Shown here: one piece after another, positions 36,027-46,479 of the stretch
How positions within the stretch are numbered: the stretch's first letter is position 1
How the letters are laid out: each line of letters starts with the position of its first letter
Source: an uncultured Clostridia bacterium
GTDB lineage: Bacteria > Bacillota > Clostridia > Oscillospirales > Ruminococcaceae
Reading direction: 5' to 3'
DNA: 64,000 nucleotides
NCBI GenBank assembly: GCA_947625155.1
Contig: CANQNG010000003.1
Span: 62,001-126,000, forward strand
Translations under genes and position numbers: made by a program
The notes under the pieces: model-generated
Seen by the model: only the letters and a program-made list of their open reading frames with translations
What the model was told of the DNA's origin: nothing
Databases searched by the model: none

Positions 36027-36497
36027 TCATCCGGAGATCCTGATCTTAGAATGCTTCTTGATCATCCACTCCAGCCAGAAATACAGGACAAAGAACACCA
36101 CAAATGCGATCCCCCATGTCAGCATCGTGCTTTCCAGCCTTGGGAACTCCACACGCTGTGTCGGCTGATCGGCATTATAGGCGATCGGGATATGACCGCC
36201 TACCGTGTAGCTCTCCCCGACCGGGAAGTAATAGAACAATTTCGGCTGTGACATAGTACCTTTATAGACAGTCTTGGTTTTCTGCTCGGTGTACTCATAA
36301 AACAGCCCATCCGTATCCGTCACCAGCGTAATGGACGCATCCGTCTTATGCCAGAGCGTCTGCCCCCGCACCCACTGGAACGAATAGGTACACAGCAGCA
36401 GCAGAGAGAGCAGCATACAAACCAAAAACGGCGTTGTTGCAAACTTGCGCAGCATATAGGCACGGGTGACAGCCTTATCTTCAATGGACATTGCCAT
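36027..36497 (-). CDS. Small membrane protein, DUF3592-like
   Basis: This 156-residue protein has two membrane helices (about 22-42 and 125-148) around a beta-rich segment (TDASITLVTDTDGLFYEYTEQ, then YFPVGESYTVGGHIPIAYN). That layout resembles DUF3592-type proteins. An AGGA site precedes the ATG. It is monocistronic, with its own promoter and terminator. Function unknown. Confidence 0.75.
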   Translation of the reverse strand: MAMSIEDKAVTRAYMLRKFATTPFLVCMLLSLLLLCTYSFQWVRGQTLWHKTDASITLVTDTDGLFYEYTEQKTKTVYKGTMSQPKLFYYFPVGESYTVGGHIPIAYNADQPTQRVEFPRLESTMLTWGIAFVVFFVLYFWLEWMIKKHSKIRISG

Positions 36498-36534
36498 GGG
36501 AGTTTCCTGCCTTTCCTGAAGATCTCACAAGCAT

Positions 36535-36563
36535 ATTATACCATAACTTTTTGCGAAAGTCAA
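36535..36563 (-). promoter_or_regulatory. Promoter of the DUF3592-like gene
   Basis: TTGACT (36558-36563), a 17-bp spacer and TATAAT (36535-36540) lie on the minus strand. Confidence 0.82.
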
Positions 36564-36587
36564 TAGATTTGTTGGATATTGCCAAAC

Positions 36588-37907
36588 TTATCCCCGTGTC
36601 TGTCTGCTCCTGCGGCGGTCTCGTCTTTTTTTGCGCTTTCCTATGATCAGGACGACAGTCGTCACTGCCCCTATCAGGATCGATCCTCCGCAGACCGCAA
36701 GTGCGATCGTCAGGTGGCTCACCGCTTGCAAAGGACGGCGCAGATACAGATCCCCGTCCTCCGTCAGCAGCTTGAGACCTGCCTGATCCATGACAAAACA
36801 GCTCTGGTCGGTCGATCCCTGCACCAGCAGGAGCTTTCTGCCTTTTCCGCCGGTAAAGCCAAGACCGGTCCTTCCTCCCTGAAGTCCGGAAACATCCAGT
36901 CTGCCGCCGCCATAGATCCTTGTCTCATCGACCCAGAATGTCAAATTGCTCTGCGAATTGTCAGAAAGCTTGTTCATCAAAACTTCCGGCGAACCGTTCA
37001 GCTTTACCGGACGGGAAGCCATCGCAAAAATGCCGCCGCCTGCCTCATTCGCCGTATTGCTGCGGATGCTGGTGTCCTTGAGTGACAGTGCAGCGTCGGG
37101 ATCTATGCAGATACCGCCACCGCTGCCTGCGCTGTTGCCCTCGATCGTGATGCCCTGCACATCGGCGGAAACGTTCTGCACATACAGACCGCCCCCGTAC
37201 TGCCCGGCTGTGTTGTCCGCTATCTTACCGGAGACCAGCTGTACCGTTCCGCCGTTCAGTGCAGCACCGCCGCCGTTTTCTCCTGCCTGATTGCCGATAA
37301 TGCTGCCGCCGCTCATGTAGAACAGCGCCCCTTCGCCGTTCAACTGGATGCCGCCGCCGCTTGTCAGTGTGGTGTTCCCGGTAATACTGCCCCCCCAGAG
37401 GTTGAGCGTTCCGCCGGACTCGATCTGGATACCGCCGGCACTGTTGGTGCTCTTGCCGCCCGTGATCGTTCCGGTGCTGCCGGAAAGGTCTGTCAGGTTG
37501 AGCGTCCCGCCGTCCTGTATCACGATCACTTCCCCGTTGGAGATCTCTGCCACCAGTGTCCGGTCAATGTGAAAGCCGTTCAGGTTCAGTGTCACTGTAT
37601 GCCCGGACGGCACACAGATAGAACCCTCAAAGGCGCAGCCGTTTCCGCTTTGAACTAGATAGCTGCCATTCACTGACTTCCAGTCGGCATACAGTGTGAC
37701 CGTTGCTTCACTTGCGGAAACAGCCGCATCCCACATGGCAGTCGCCCCGCCGGATCCGCTCGTGTCGTAGAAAAACACGGTAGTCCCGTTTGCAGAGACA
37801 GAACCGATCGCCCCCTCCGGAACACTTTCCGCCGAAGCCTGCACAGGCAGCAGCAGACTCACCGCTGCAAGTACTATCCCCCATACCGGGATCCGGTACG
37901 ACCGCAT
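36588..37907 (-). CDS. Secreted, membrane-anchored right-handed beta-helix protein
   Basis: The protein has about 439 residues: signal peptide (about 1-26), then Gly-rich beta-helix coils with GGXI repeats (SAGGIQIESGGTLNLWGGSITGN and similar), and a C-terminal membrane helix with a tail of Lys/Arg. The pattern resembles pectate-lyase-like and adhesin beta-helices, but no catalytic site was recognised. ATG at 37907 is seven bases after AGGAGG, so the longer frame from 37934 is not used. It probably faces outward at the cell surface. It may be the last gene of the long operon upstream. Confidence 0.8.
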   Translation of the reverse strand: MRSYRIPVWGIVLAAVSLLLPVQASAESVPEGAIGSVSANGTTVFFYDTSGSGGATAMWDAAVSASEATVTLYADWKSVNGSYLVQSGNGCAFEGSICVPSGHTVTLNLNGFHIDRTLVAEISNGEVIVIQDGGTLNLTDLSGSTGTITGGKSTNSAGGIQIESGGTLNLWGGSITGNTTLTSGGGIQLNGEGALFYMSGGSIIGNQAGENGGGAALNGGTVQLVSGKIADNTAGQYGGGLYVQNVSADVQGITIEGNSAGSGGGICIDPDAALSLKDTSIRSNTANEAGGGIFAMASRPVKLNGSPEVLMNKLSDNSQSNLTFWVDETRIYGGGRLDVSGLQGGRTGLGFTGGKGRKLLLVQGSTDQSCFVMDQAGLKLLTEDGDLYLRRPLQAVSHLTIALAVCGGSILIGAVTTVVLIIGKRKKRRDRRRSRQTRG

Positions 37908-38006
37908 ATCTTCGCCTCCTCCTTCTCTTGGCAAAACAGTACCCGGCTCTGTGAAGCATCACAGGAAGTTCCGGTATCAGCCGCACAGCCATTTCCGGCT
38001 GCCCTG

Positions 38007-39128
38007 TCAGTTGTGTTCAAAATAGCCCGCTACCGTTTTCAGGTGTTCGATGATCGGCAGGTGCTGCGGGCAGACACCTTCACACTGTCCGCAGGCGATG
38101 CACTCGCTCGCCTTGCCGAACGTCTTGGTAAGATTGTCGTAGTACTCTCCCTGCGGTGTCCAGCCCTTTGTTTCCGTCTCCTGCAGATCCGCATTGTAGA
38201 GGGAGAAATATTTCGGGATGGCGATCTTCATCGGGCAGCCTTCCGTGCAGTAGGAACAGCCCGTGCAGGGAATGGCAATGCCGGAATTGATGATCTCCGC
38301 AGCCTGCCGGACGAGCGCCTGTTCCGTCTCGTTCAGGGGCTGGAATTCCCTCATGTAGCTGGTATTGTCCAGCAGCTGCTCTATATTGCTCATGCCGGAA
38401 AGCACGACCATAACATTTTCCAGACTTGCCGCAAAGCGGATCGCCCATGACGGAATGGACAGCTCAGGTGCATAGCCCTTGAACAGATCCGTAACTTGCT
38501 GCGGTACATCGGCAAGCGTGCCGCCCTTGACGGGTTCCATGACGATCACTTTCATGCCGTGCTTGACAGCGACCTCGTAGCACTTGCGGGACTGTACGCC
38601 CTCGCTCTCCCAGTCGAGGTAGTTGATCTGGAGCTGCACAAAATCCAGTCCGGGCTGCTCCGTCAGCACCTGATCGAGCAGTTCCGCATTGTCGTGGAAG
38701 GAGAAGCCGATCTGCTTAGCAAGTCCCTTTTTCTTGAGGTCACGCAGCCATGTGAAGCAGTCCAGTTCCTTGTAGATCTCATAATGATGCGAGCCCATAT
38801 CGTGCAGCAGGTAGTAGTCAAAATATGCGACACCTGTCTTTCTCTGCTGCTCGGCAAAGATCTTGTCCCTGTCCTCTTTGGTCTTGATAAATCCCGCATG
38901 GAGCTTATCGGCGAGGGTGTAGGTGTCACGGGGATGGCGTTTCACCAGTGCCTCACGGGCAGCCTCCTCGCTCTTGAAGGCGCAGTACATCCATGCTGTA
39001 TCAAAGTAGGTAAAGCCCTGTTCGAGAAAGCTGTCCACCATCCGGCAGACCTGCGGGATATCGATCGAACCCGCATCATTCGCATCTGTCAGCGGCAGAC
39101 GCATCAGCCCGAAACCCAATTTTTTCAT
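38007..39128 (-). CDS. Aldo/keto reductase with two ferredoxin-type clusters
   Basis: This 373-residue enzyme has an N-terminal aldo/keto reductase barrel (GFGLMRLPL, FDTAWMY with the catalytic Asp/Tyr, LADKL with Lys, YYLLHDMGSHH with His) and two C-terminal 4Fe-4S motifs (CTGCSYCTEGCP and CIACGQCEGVCP). The type is common in anaerobes and is thought to be ferredoxin-linked; the substrate is unknown. Its ATG overlaps the stop of the DUF368 gene by four bases (ATGA), so the two are translationally coupled. Confidence 0.92.
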   Translation of the reverse strand: MKKLGFGLMRLPLTDANDAGSIDIPQVCRMVDSFLEQGFTYFDTAWMYCAFKSEEAAREALVKRHPRDTYTLADKLHAGFIKTKEDRDKIFAEQQRKTGVAYFDYYLLHDMGSHHYEIYKELDCFTWLRDLKKKGLAKQIGFSFHDNAELLDQVLTEQPGLDFVQLQINYLDWESEGVQSRKCYEVAVKHGMKVIVMEPVKGGTLADVPQQVTDLFKGYAPELSIPSWAIRFAASLENVMVVLSGMSNIEQLLDNTSYMREFQPLNETEQALVRQAAEIINSGIAIPCTGCSYCTEGCPMKIAIPKYFSLYNADLQETETKGWTPQGEYYDNLTKTFGKASECIACGQCEGVCPQHLPIIEHLKTVAGYFEHN

Positions 39129-40054
39129 ACCGTTTCCTCCTTGTCCGTGTCGGATCTTTTCTTAGCCCCCAGAAACTGCATCCCCAAAATGATCACACCG
39201 CCGATGACGAAAAACAGAATGCTGAACGTAGAAAAACTCAGCGGTGCCAGACCCAGCGGCTGCTTATTTTCATCCGTCAGCGTGGCAGGCCCCATGACAA
39301 CGGAATACAGCGAACCCAGCATCATGCCGATGATGAGATACACCGTTGCGCTCCGCCATTTTTCCAGTGCGATCCGTATCAGGCGCACGATCGAAACAAT
39401 GCCCGTAATGATCCCCAGCCCGAAACAGATGAGCAGCGGCACATACTGAAGGTCAAGTGTCAGTGTCGCTTTGATGGCACTGATCACGGAAATGTACAGC
39501 CCGAAGATCAGCAGCAGTGTCGAACCCGAAATGCCCGGCAGCACCATGGCACAGATCGCAATTGCGCCGGCAACAAATACGTAGATATACGTTCCCACGC
39601 CCGGATGCTCCAGTGAGACTGCCGGCGTGCTGCCGCCTACTGTGAAGTAGGTCAGTGCAGCCACACCTGCTGCGCCGATGAGCAGCGTGAAAGCCGTCCA
39701 CGGCTTCTGTTTCAGACAGTCACGTTCCTCGTAGACAACGACCGGAATGGCAAACAGGATAAAACCAATGAACAGGGACGAAATGTTATAGATATGCGCT
39801 TCAAACACTGCCGTCAGCACCAGCACCGAGGCAATAAAGCCGATCGCCCAGCCCACACCGAGTTTGATGAGATAGAGAAGGGCTTTCTTCTTGGCTGCCA
39901 TATTGCCAACGAGCAGATCATTGAGTGAACCAATGAAGTCATCATAGAAGCCCATCAGGAACGCTACCGTTCCCCCTGAAACACCCGGTACACTGTCCGC
40001 CAGTGCCATACAGAAGCCATTGATCATGGTCATGATCAGTTGTTTTACTTTCAA
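39125..40054 (-). CDS. popT: DUF368 membrane protein, PopT-like undecaprenyl-phosphate translocase
   Basis: This 309-residue protein has eight or more membrane helices and the paired family motifs DSVPGVSGGT and MVLPGISGSTLLLIFG. DUF368 members have been reported to recycle undecaprenyl phosphate across the membrane for wall and glycan synthesis. A TTG start at 40054 has GGAAAGGAG eight bases upstream. It is co-transcribed with a YbjN-like gene before it and coupled to the aldo/keto reductase after it. The symbol is by family only. Confidence 0.82.
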   Translation of the reverse strand: MKVKQLIMTMINGFCMALADSVPGVSGGTVAFLMGFYDDFIGSLNDLLVGNMAAKKKALLYLIKLGVGWAIGFIASVLVLTAVFEAHIYNISSLFIGFILFAIPVVVYEERDCLKQKPWTAFTLLIGAAGVAALTYFTVGGSTPAVSLEHPGVGTYIYVFVAGAIAICAMVLPGISGSTLLLIFGLYISVISAIKATLTLDLQYVPLLICFGLGIITGIVSIVRLIRIALEKWRSATVYLIIGMMLGSLYSVVMGPATLTDENKQPLGLAPLSFSTFSILFFVIGGVIILGMQFLGAKKRSDTDKEETV

Positions 40055-40084
40055 GCTGTTTTCTCCTTTCCGATCGTACCCGGT

Positions 40085-41296
40085 CTACTGCTGTGCCGCA
40101 AAGCGTTTCAGGGTCTCCATCTGATCGCCGAGGGCTTTCATATTGCTGAGGAATGCCGGGATAAATTCCTCTTTCTTCAGTCCGCCGCTGCACAACAAGC
40201 TTGCCCGGTCGCTGATCTCACCGTCAAGGGTATCCACCATGAACGCCCCGAGTCTGCGTGAAAAATTCAGCGTACACAGTTCCGTACAAAGCTGCGGCAT
40301 CTTTTGCAGATCTGCCCGGAACGGGACAAAGAACAGGATGGTACAGAAGCGGGGAGCTAATTCAAGCCGTATCACGACCCTGCACGTTTCTTCATGGATA
40401 CGCATCCCGAAAGAAAAGCGTTTGGAGCGCTGTGCTGTATCATTGGTCAGACTGAAAGAGATCTGGTTCTCCTTGAAGAAGTCCCGCAGCATATCGACAG
40501 AACTACGGATATATTGCTCTTCATCCTCCGTGAGCTGTACCTTTTTGCCGTTCTCGTAGAAATGATAGAGCTGCTCCTCTCCCTGCTGCTGCAAGGCTTC
40601 GTCCCGGCGCAGGGAATTGGCATCCATTTTGGAAACATACAGCACATATTCCATTGCTGCATCCAAGAGCTGTTCCGGGTCGCCCTCCATGTGCAGCAGG
40701 ATATTTTGCAGCACAATGGCAAACAGTACGCTCCACTCATCGGCGGACTTGCAGTACACGCCTGTCATGTTCTGGTAAATGCCGCCCCAGCAGTCCTGCA
40801 CCGTCAGGTACACATCTGTCGGGTGAAAGCGGTTCTGGAACATAAAATCCTTATTGGCAATGTTTTCCACGCCTTGTTTCACGAGTGCGTGTACTTTCTG
40901 ACTGATCTCCTCTTTCACGTCCTGCTTTCCGGTCATGTGCTGATAGCAGCCGACCAGAAAATTCCACACACAGAACGGATTTTCGAGCAGATAGAAATTC
41001 ACGGCATCGCCGTAGTAGAATTTCATGCCGTCCTTTGTGCCAAGCTCCACAAACGGTTCATGATTCGCCTTGACAGCCTGATGACAGGCAAACCCAGCCA
41101 TACCGGCAGCAAGCATCAGCCGTTCTGCCGGGTCTTGCTTGACGTTCTCAAACATGGCAACGATGCGCCCTGCATTTTCCGCAAGCCGCTGTACATCTGC
41201 CTGTGTGACAGTCACCTGTTTCTGAAATGCGGTGCCCTCTTTCGAGTCCTGCACCGGGTCGTTGGGTTTGGATCTGTTAAAAAATGGGAAAGCCAT
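40085..41296 (-). CDS. Unknown protein with C-terminal YbjN-like domain
   Basis: This 403-residue soluble protein has no signal peptide. The N-terminal 240 residues are mostly helical and were not recognised. The last 140 residues look like the YbjN/secretion-chaperone fold (VDMLRDFFKENQISFSLTND, then CRVVIRLELAPRFCTILFFVPF). A second YbjN-like protein is encoded at 52958. AAGGAGG precedes the ATG. It lies in the long valS-folC operon. Function unknown. Confidence 0.72.
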   Translation of the reverse strand: MAFPFFNRSKPNDPVQDSKEGTAFQKQVTVTQADVQRLAENAGRIVAMFENVKQDPAERLMLAAGMAGFACHQAVKANHEPFVELGTKDGMKFYYGDAVNFYLLENPFCVWNFLVGCYQHMTGKQDVKEEISQKVHALVKQGVENIANKDFMFQNRFHPTDVYLTVQDCWGGIYQNMTGVYCKSADEWSVLFAIVLQNILLHMEGDPEQLLDAAMEYVLYVSKMDANSLRRDEALQQQGEEQLYHFYENGKKVQLTEDEEQYIRSSVDMLRDFFKENQISFSLTNDTAQRSKRFSFGMRIHEETCRVVIRLELAPRFCTILFFVPFRADLQKMPQLCTELCTLNFSRRLGAFMVDTLDGEISDRASLLCSGGLKKEEFIPAFLSNMKALGDQMETLKRFAAQQ

Positions 41297-41308
41297 TCTG
41301 ATTCCTCC

Positions 41309-41758
41309 TTACAGCCCCACAAATTGCAGCAGGAACCACCCCAGCCCCGCTGCCAGTGCTGCCGATACAGGCAGCCCTACGCCAATGACGATATAGCTAT
41401 ACCAGTCCAGCAGAATATGCTTTTTGCCGATCTTGCGAAAGCGTGCGTCATAGGTTTTTCCCTCGTGGTAGATCTTATCCACAAACATGATCTCCGCCGG
41501 AAAGGTATTGTGATACTCCTCCCCGTCAATGCGGTAGACCGCAAACGTCCCCACAATATCTGAAACGTAGATACGCAGGAATTCCGCTTTGATCGGACGG
41601 GCGATCAGCAGCAGCACCAGCGAAAAAATAAAGAATCCGGTCATCAGCACCAGCCCCAGTTCGATCAGCACCAGTACGCCGCCCATGATGATCCCGGGTG
41701 AGACTCCTAAGATCAGCAGCAAGACAATGATGATCACAGCCGCTATGACAAATTCCAT
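41309..41758 (-). CDS. Small membrane protein of unknown function
   Basis: The protein has about 149 residues, two adjacent N-terminal membrane helices (about 2-50), a short beta-rich domain (EFLRIYVSDIVGTFAVYRIDGEEY) and a C-terminal helix. AGGAGG seven bases upstream selects the start at 41758, which overlaps the end of folC by 16 bp. No family was recognised. Confidence 0.75.
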   Translation of the reverse strand: MEFVIAAVIIIVLLLILGVSPGIIMGGVLVLIELGLVLMTGFFIFSLVLLLIARPIKAEFLRIYVSDIVGTFAVYRIDGEEYHNTFPAEIMFVDKIYHEGKTYDARFRKIGKKHILLDWYSYIVIGVGLPVSAALAAGLGWFLLQFVGL

Positions 41759-43017
41759 GTGTATCCCTCCTGCCGGAGATACCAGCCAGCCAGATACAGC
41801 GAACCGCAGATCACAACAGCCCCGTGCGAACCCTTTGCCCACTGCACAGCGTAGGGCAGGGCTTTCGCAATATCATACGTGACCGCCATCGCATGCTGCT
41901 GTTCAAAGGCTGCCTGCATCTGTTCTGCCGGTACAGCACGTTCCGTGAAGCCGTCCACGCACAGCACCCGGTTTAGCACCAGTGCAAGCTGAAATGCCGC
42001 TGCACCAACATCCTTGCCGCTTGTCATGCCGCAGATGCCGATCCAGTTTTCCACGCCGCTCTCACTCAGCGCATCCACCAAAGCCCCCACGCCGTCCGCA
42101 TTGTGACAGCCGTCCAAAATGACGAGCGGCTCGGTGGAAAGCACCTGCATCCGTGCAGCAAGCTGTGTTCTCTGCAAACCGCTCTGCACGGCACTTTCCG
42201 GGATCGTGAAGCCCTTTTCACGCAGCAATGCCACCGTCCGCAAAACGGTCAGCGCATTGGAGATCTGTTTCCTGCCGCCCATTCTGGTCTGATAAGAGCC
42301 GCTTTGATAGAGGAATCGGTTGCCAGTCATGCTGCATTCCGTCACGACACACAGATCCATATTCGGCAGATGCAGAGAAGCACCGACGTTTTCTGCACGC
42401 TGCCGCAGCACCTGTATGACAGCTTTGCCGTTATCCGGCGAGACCGCAACAGCACAGTGCGCCTTGATGATCCCGGCTTTCTGTGCAGTGATCTCTTCCA
42501 CGGTATTGCCGAGGAGCTGCATATGGTCTTTAGAAATGGACGTGATGACGCAGACTTCCGGCGGCAGGATGACATTGGTCGCATCGAGCGAGCCGCCGAT
42601 GCCTGCCTCCAGCACGACGATATCTGCCTGTTCCTGCCGGAAATACAGCATGGCGATCGCCATAGTGATCTCAAACTGTGAATAGGGCGCATCCCCTGCC
42701 GCTGCCTGCACCGTTTCACAAAGTGCAGCCACAGCCGCCTCCGGGATGTCCTCCCCGTTCAGCCGTATCCTGTCCCGGTAATGCCGGATGTACGGGGACG
42801 TGAACGTCCCCGTTCGGCAGCCGCTGTCGGTCAGGATATTCGTCAGGTACTCCGCACACGAACCCTTGCCGTTCGTTCCGGCGATGTGGATAAAACGCAG
42901 ATCGTTCTGCGGGTCGCCAAGGGCATGCAGAAGTCCGGCGATCCTGTGCAGATCAGTCACCGGCGCACCGCTCCGGCTGAAACCATTGAGGTACGCCATC
43001 GCCTGTTCGTAAGTCAT
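41743..43017 (-). CDS. folC: Folylpolyglutamate / dihydrofolate synthase
   Basis: FolC adds glutamate to folates using ATP. The 424 residues carry the P-loop IHIAGTNGKGS, the TSISKDHMQLLGNTVEEIT segment and a C-terminal Mur-ligase-like domain with ILDGCHNADG. The start at MTYEQAM (43017) has GAGGG seven bases upstream. The basic extension reaching 43131 overlaps valS and is a frame artefact. It follows valS by 10 bp, a gene order common in Firmicutes. Confidence 0.94.
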   Translation of the reverse strand: MTYEQAMAYLNGFSRSGAPVTDLHRIAGLLHALGDPQNDLRFIHIAGTNGKGSCAEYLTNILTDSGCRTGTFTSPYIRHYRDRIRLNGEDIPEAAVAALCETVQAAAGDAPYSQFEITMAIAMLYFRQEQADIVVLEAGIGGSLDATNVILPPEVCVITSISKDHMQLLGNTVEEITAQKAGIIKAHCAVAVSPDNGKAVIQVLRQRAENVGASLHLPNMDLCVVTECSMTGNRFLYQSGSYQTRMGGRKQISNALTVLRTVALLREKGFTIPESAVQSGLQRTQLAARMQVLSTEPLVILDGCHNADGVGALVDALSESGVENWIGICGMTSGKDVGAAAFQLALVLNRVLCVDGFTERAVPAEQMQAAFEQQHAMAVTYDIAKALPYAVQWAKGSHGAVVICGSLYLAGWYLRQEGYTWNLS

Positions 43018-43027
43018 ATTGCCACCC

Positions 43028-45646
43028 TCAGGAAAAGCTGCGTATCGTCTGCTGGATCTTGTCCATCTTCTCCTGCGCTTTCGCAAGTTTCTCCTTTTCG
43101 GCTTGGACAAGCGCTTCCGGCGCTTTGGCAAGGAAACCGGCGTTGTTCAGTTTCCTGCTCAGGAAGTCAATATCTTTCTGCACCTTTTCCTGCTCCTTTG
43201 CAAGGCGTGCAAGCTCTTTCTCCTTGTCCACAAGCTGTTCCATCGGGATAAAGATCCTTGCGGCATCCGTCACCGCACCGACAGCATCGGGCATGTCGAA
43301 CTTTGCGCCGACTTCCACACTAGAAGCGGATGCCAGTTTCTCAAAGAACGGCGCTGCCCCTGCAAAGAGGGCTTCCTCTGCTGTTTCGATATAGAGCTTT
43401 GCCTTGACGGACGGGGGAACGTTCAGCTCCGTCCGGGTATTGCGGACAGCACGGACAGCGGCGATGATCTTCTCGAGATCTGCTTCTTCCTGTGCAAAAT
43501 TTAGCTTGGCATCATAGACCGGATAGGGCTGGAGCATGATCATGCTGCCGTCAGCGGTAAGCACCTGCCAGATCTCCTCCGTAATGAACGGCATGAACGG
43601 GTGCAGGAGTTTCAGGATGCCCTGCATTGCCCAGACAAGAACTGCCTGTGCGGTCGCCTTCGACTCGCCGCCTGCCTGGATGCGGGGCTTGGTCAGCTCG
43701 ATATACCAGTCGCAGAACACATCCCAGATAAAGTCATACAGCTTCGTGCAGGCAACGCCCAGTTCAAAGGCATTGAGGTTATCGTCCACTTCCTTGGTCA
43801 GGCGATTGAAGCGGGAGATCAGCCACTTGTCCTCCATGGCAAGCTGTTCCGGCAGTCCCTCAAACCGGAAATCGTCTGGGAGATTCATCAGGATAAACCG
43901 GGAGGCATTCCAGAGCTTGTTGGCGAAATTCCGGGCAGCCTTGACCTTGGCGTCGATATAGCGCATATCATTGCCGGGTGCATTGCCGGTCGCCAGCATG
44001 AAGCGGAGCGCATCCGCACCGTACTGCCGGATCACTTCCAGCGGGTCGATGCCGTTGCCGAGGGATTTGGACATTTTCCGTCCCTGCGCATCCCGGACAA
44101 GTCCGTGGATGAGCACCGTGTCAAAGGGCACTTGCCCTGTATTTTCCAGTGCGGAGAACATCATGCGGATGACCCAGAAGAAGATGATATCATAGCCCGT
44201 CACGAGCGTGTTGGTCGGGTAGAAATAGTCCAGTTCCTCCGTCTGATCGGGGAATCCGAGCGTGGAGAACGGCCAGAGCGCCGAACTGAACCACGTGTCG
44301 AGCGTATCCGGATCCTGCCGCATGGGCTTGCCGCATTTCGGGCAGACAGCGGTATCTTCCCGGGTGACGACCATTTCTCCGCAGTCGTCGCAGTAGAATG
44401 CCGGGATCTGATGCCCCCACCAGATCTGCCGGGAAATACACCAGTCACGGATATTTTCCAGCCAGTGGTAGTAGATCTTGTCAAAGCGTTCCGGCACAAA
44501 CTTTGTCTTGCCCTGCTTGACAGCTTCGATGGCAGGACCGGCAAGGGGCTGCATCTTCACGAACCACTGTGTGGAAACTCTCGGCTCAACGGTCGTGCCG
44601 CAGCGGTAGCAGGTGCCGACATTGTGGGTATGTTCCTCAATGCGCACGAGTGCGCCCTCTGCTTCGAGGTCGGCAACGATCGCTTTGCGGGCTTCGTATC
44701 TGTCCATACCGGCATACTTCGGATGATCGTCCGTGATGCGGGCATCTTCGGTCATGACGTTGATGATCTCGAGCTTGTGCCGTCTGCCGACTTCAAAGTC
44801 GTTCGGGTCGTGGGCAGGGGTGATCTTTACCACACCTGTTCCGAAATCCATTTCCACGTATTCATCTGCGACCACCGGGATCTCCCGATGTACGATCGGC
44901 AGGATGACCGTTGCGCCGATCAGGTGCTGATAGCGTTTGTCCTCCGGGTGAACGGCAACTGCCGTATCGCCGAGAAGCGTTTCCGGACGGGTGGTCGCAA
45001 GTTCGATATACTCGTCACTATCCTTGATCTGGTAGCGCAGGTGCCAGAAATGTCCTGCCTGCTCCTCGTAGTTGACCTCTGCATCCGAAAGGGAAGTCAG
45101 GCACTGCGGACACCAGTTGATGATGCGTTCGCCCCGATAGATCAAGCCCTTTTCATAATAGCGGACAAACACGTCCTTGACTGCCCGTGAACAGCCCTCA
45201 TCGAGCGTGAAGCGCTCCCGCTGCCAGTCGCAGGACGAGCCGAGCTTCTTCAGCTGCTCCACGATCCTGCCGCCGTAGGTCTTTTTCCACGCCCACGCAC
45301 GTTCCATGAAGGCTTCTCTGCCGATGCCTTCCTTTGTCAAGCCCTCTTCCCGCATGGCGGCAACGATCTTTGCCTCCGTTGCGATCGCCGCATGATCCGT
45401 TCCCGGCAGCCAGAGCGTGCAGTAACCGGACATCCGCTTCCAGCGGATCAGGATGTCCTGCAATGTCTCGTCCAGTGCATGCCCCATATGGAGCTGCCCG
45501 GTGATGTTCGGGGGTGGGATCACGATGGTGTAGGGCTTTTTGCTTCGGTCGATCTCCGCATGGAAACAGCCCTTTTCCATCCATGCCGCATAGATCCTGT
45601 CCTCAAATCGTTCGGGGGCGTAGTTCTTTGCCAGTTCTTTCGCCAT
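43028..45646 (-). CDS. valS: Valyl-tRNA synthetase
   Basis: This class I synthetase has 872 residues. The HIGH-type motif is HMGH in [14 protein letters not shown] and the KMSKS motif is [11 protein letters not shown]. There is an editing (CP1) domain between them and a C-terminal coiled coil ([20 protein letters not shown]). AAGGAG precedes the ATG. The gap to ydcF is only 44 bp, so there is no room for a T-box leader; expression depends on the upstream operon. Confidence 0.96.
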   Translation of the reverse strand: MAKELAKNYAPERFEDRIYAAWMEKGCFHAEIDRSKKPYTIVIPPPNITGQLHMGHALDETLQDILIRWKRMSGYCTLWLPGTDHAAIATEAKIVAAMREEGLTKEGIGREAFMERAWAWKKTYGGRIVEQLKKLGSSCDWQRERFTLDEGCSRAVKDVFVRYYEKGLIYRGERIINWCPQCLTSLSDAEVNYEEQAGHFWHLRYQIKDSDEYIELATTRPETLLGDTAVAVHPEDKRYQHLIGATVILPIVHREIPVVADEYVEMDFGTGVVKITPAHDPNDFEVGRRHKLEIINVMTEDARITDDHPKYAGMDRYEARKAIVADLEAEGALVRIEEHTHNVGTCYRCGTTVEPRVSTQWFVKMQPLAGPAIEAVKQGKTKFVPERFDKIYYHWLENIRDWCISRQIWWGHQIPAFYCDDCGEMVVTREDTAVCPKCGKPMRQDPDTLDTWFSSALWPFSTLGFPDQTEELDYFYPTNTLVTGYDIIFFWVIRMMFSALENTGQVPFDTVLIHGLVRDAQGRKMSKSLGNGIDPLEVIRQYGADALRFMLATGNAPGNDMRYIDAKVKAARNFANKLWNASRFILMNLPDDFRFEGLPEQLAMEDKWLISRFNRLTKEVDDNLNAFELGVACTKLYDFIWDVFCDWYIELTKPRIQAGGESKATAQAVLVWAMQGILKLLHPFMPFITEEIWQVLTADGSMIMLQPYPVYDAKLNFAQEEADLEKIIAAVRAVRNTRTELNVPPSVKAKLYIETAEEALFAGAAPFFEKLASASSVEVGAKFDMPDAVGAVTDAARIFIPMEQLVDKEKELARLAKEQEKVQKDIDFLSRKLNNAGFLAKAPEALVQAEKEKLAKAQEKMDKIQQTIRSFS

Positions 45647-45690
45647 GATACTTTACTCCTTATTCTAACATTCCAAGGGAGAACCCCATA

Positions 45691-46467
45691 TTAACCAAAA
45701 ACAGCCTGATAGCAGACACCGAGCCATTCCCGCACCCAGTAGCCGGGCACGAGATACCACGAAGTCTTTGCCGAAAGCCCGTCTGTATCGATATGCAAAC
45801 TGCCTGCGATCATAGAAGCCCGCAGCTGATGATACCCGTCCGTCACGAGGGTGATCTTATACGCCCAGCCGTTTTTTTCCAGAATGGAACGGGCATTGAC
45901 GAGATTTTCGTAGGTGCTGGTGGAGGTATTTTCCTGCGTGATGCGCCCGGCATCGATGCCCTGTGCTGTCAGGTAGTCAAACATACACTGCGCCTCACTG
46001 ATCCCCTCATCCTTACCCTGTCCGCCGCAGACGATGACAGGGACTTCCGGGTGTTCTTTCAGGTAATCTGCTGCCACATCCAGACGGCGTTTCAGCATCA
46101 GGGAAGGCACTGTCCCCTTCACCTTGCAGCCGAGAACAACGAGGGTATTCTCGGTCTTGGGCTTGTCATGGATCGCTCCGATCATGCCCACGCTGATGGC
46201 GACCGCCAGCACACAGCACAGGCAGACAACACCAATGCCGACACACATCAGGAAATGCCCTGTACCGTTGTCCCATGCTTTTTTCAGGAAAGCCGAGACC
46301 CACGGGTTCACTGCAAAAAAGATACCGCCCAGCACACTTGCCAGCGCACCTGCATAGCAGCCGACATGCCGTATCCCGACAAACAGCGGACACACAAAAA
46401 AGAATAGTGCCACAAGGCAGATCACGGTACCGATGACTCTTATCCAGAGCTGTGGGATCGCAAACAT
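45691..46467 (-). CDS. YdcF-family (DUF218) membrane protein
   Basis: The 258-residue protein starts with three membrane helices (about 10-110). The DUF218 domain follows, with TLVVLGCKVKG, IVCGGQGKDEGISEA, ITQENTSTSTYENL and TDGYHQLRA motifs. The relatives SanA and ElyC act in envelope or wall-precursor metabolism, but the reaction is not established. CAGGAGG precedes the ATG, 12 bp after the malic enzyme gene. Confidence 0.88.
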   Translation of the reverse strand: MFAIPQLWIRVIGTVICLVALFFFVCPLFVGIRHVGCYAGALASVLGGIFFAVNPWVSAFLKKAWDNGTGHFLMCVGIGVVCLCCVLAVAISVGMIGAIHDKPKTENTLVVLGCKVKGTVPSLMLKRRLDVAADYLKEHPEVPVIVCGGQGKDEGISEAQCMFDYLTAQGIDAGRITQENTSTSTYENLVNARSILEKNGWAYKITLVTDGYHQLRASMIAGSLHIDTDGLSAKTSWYLVPGYWVREWLGVCYQAVFG

Positions 46468-46479
46468 AATTCCCTCCTG

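Noticed and set aside
43018-43131. Arg/Lys-rich N-terminal extension of FolC
   Set aside because: It overlaps the valS coiled-coil coding end in another frame, and the family start MTYEQAM has its own ribosome binding site.
45647-45690. T-box riboswitch before valS
   Set aside because: The gap is only 44 bp and lacks the T-box core and a terminator/antiterminator pair.
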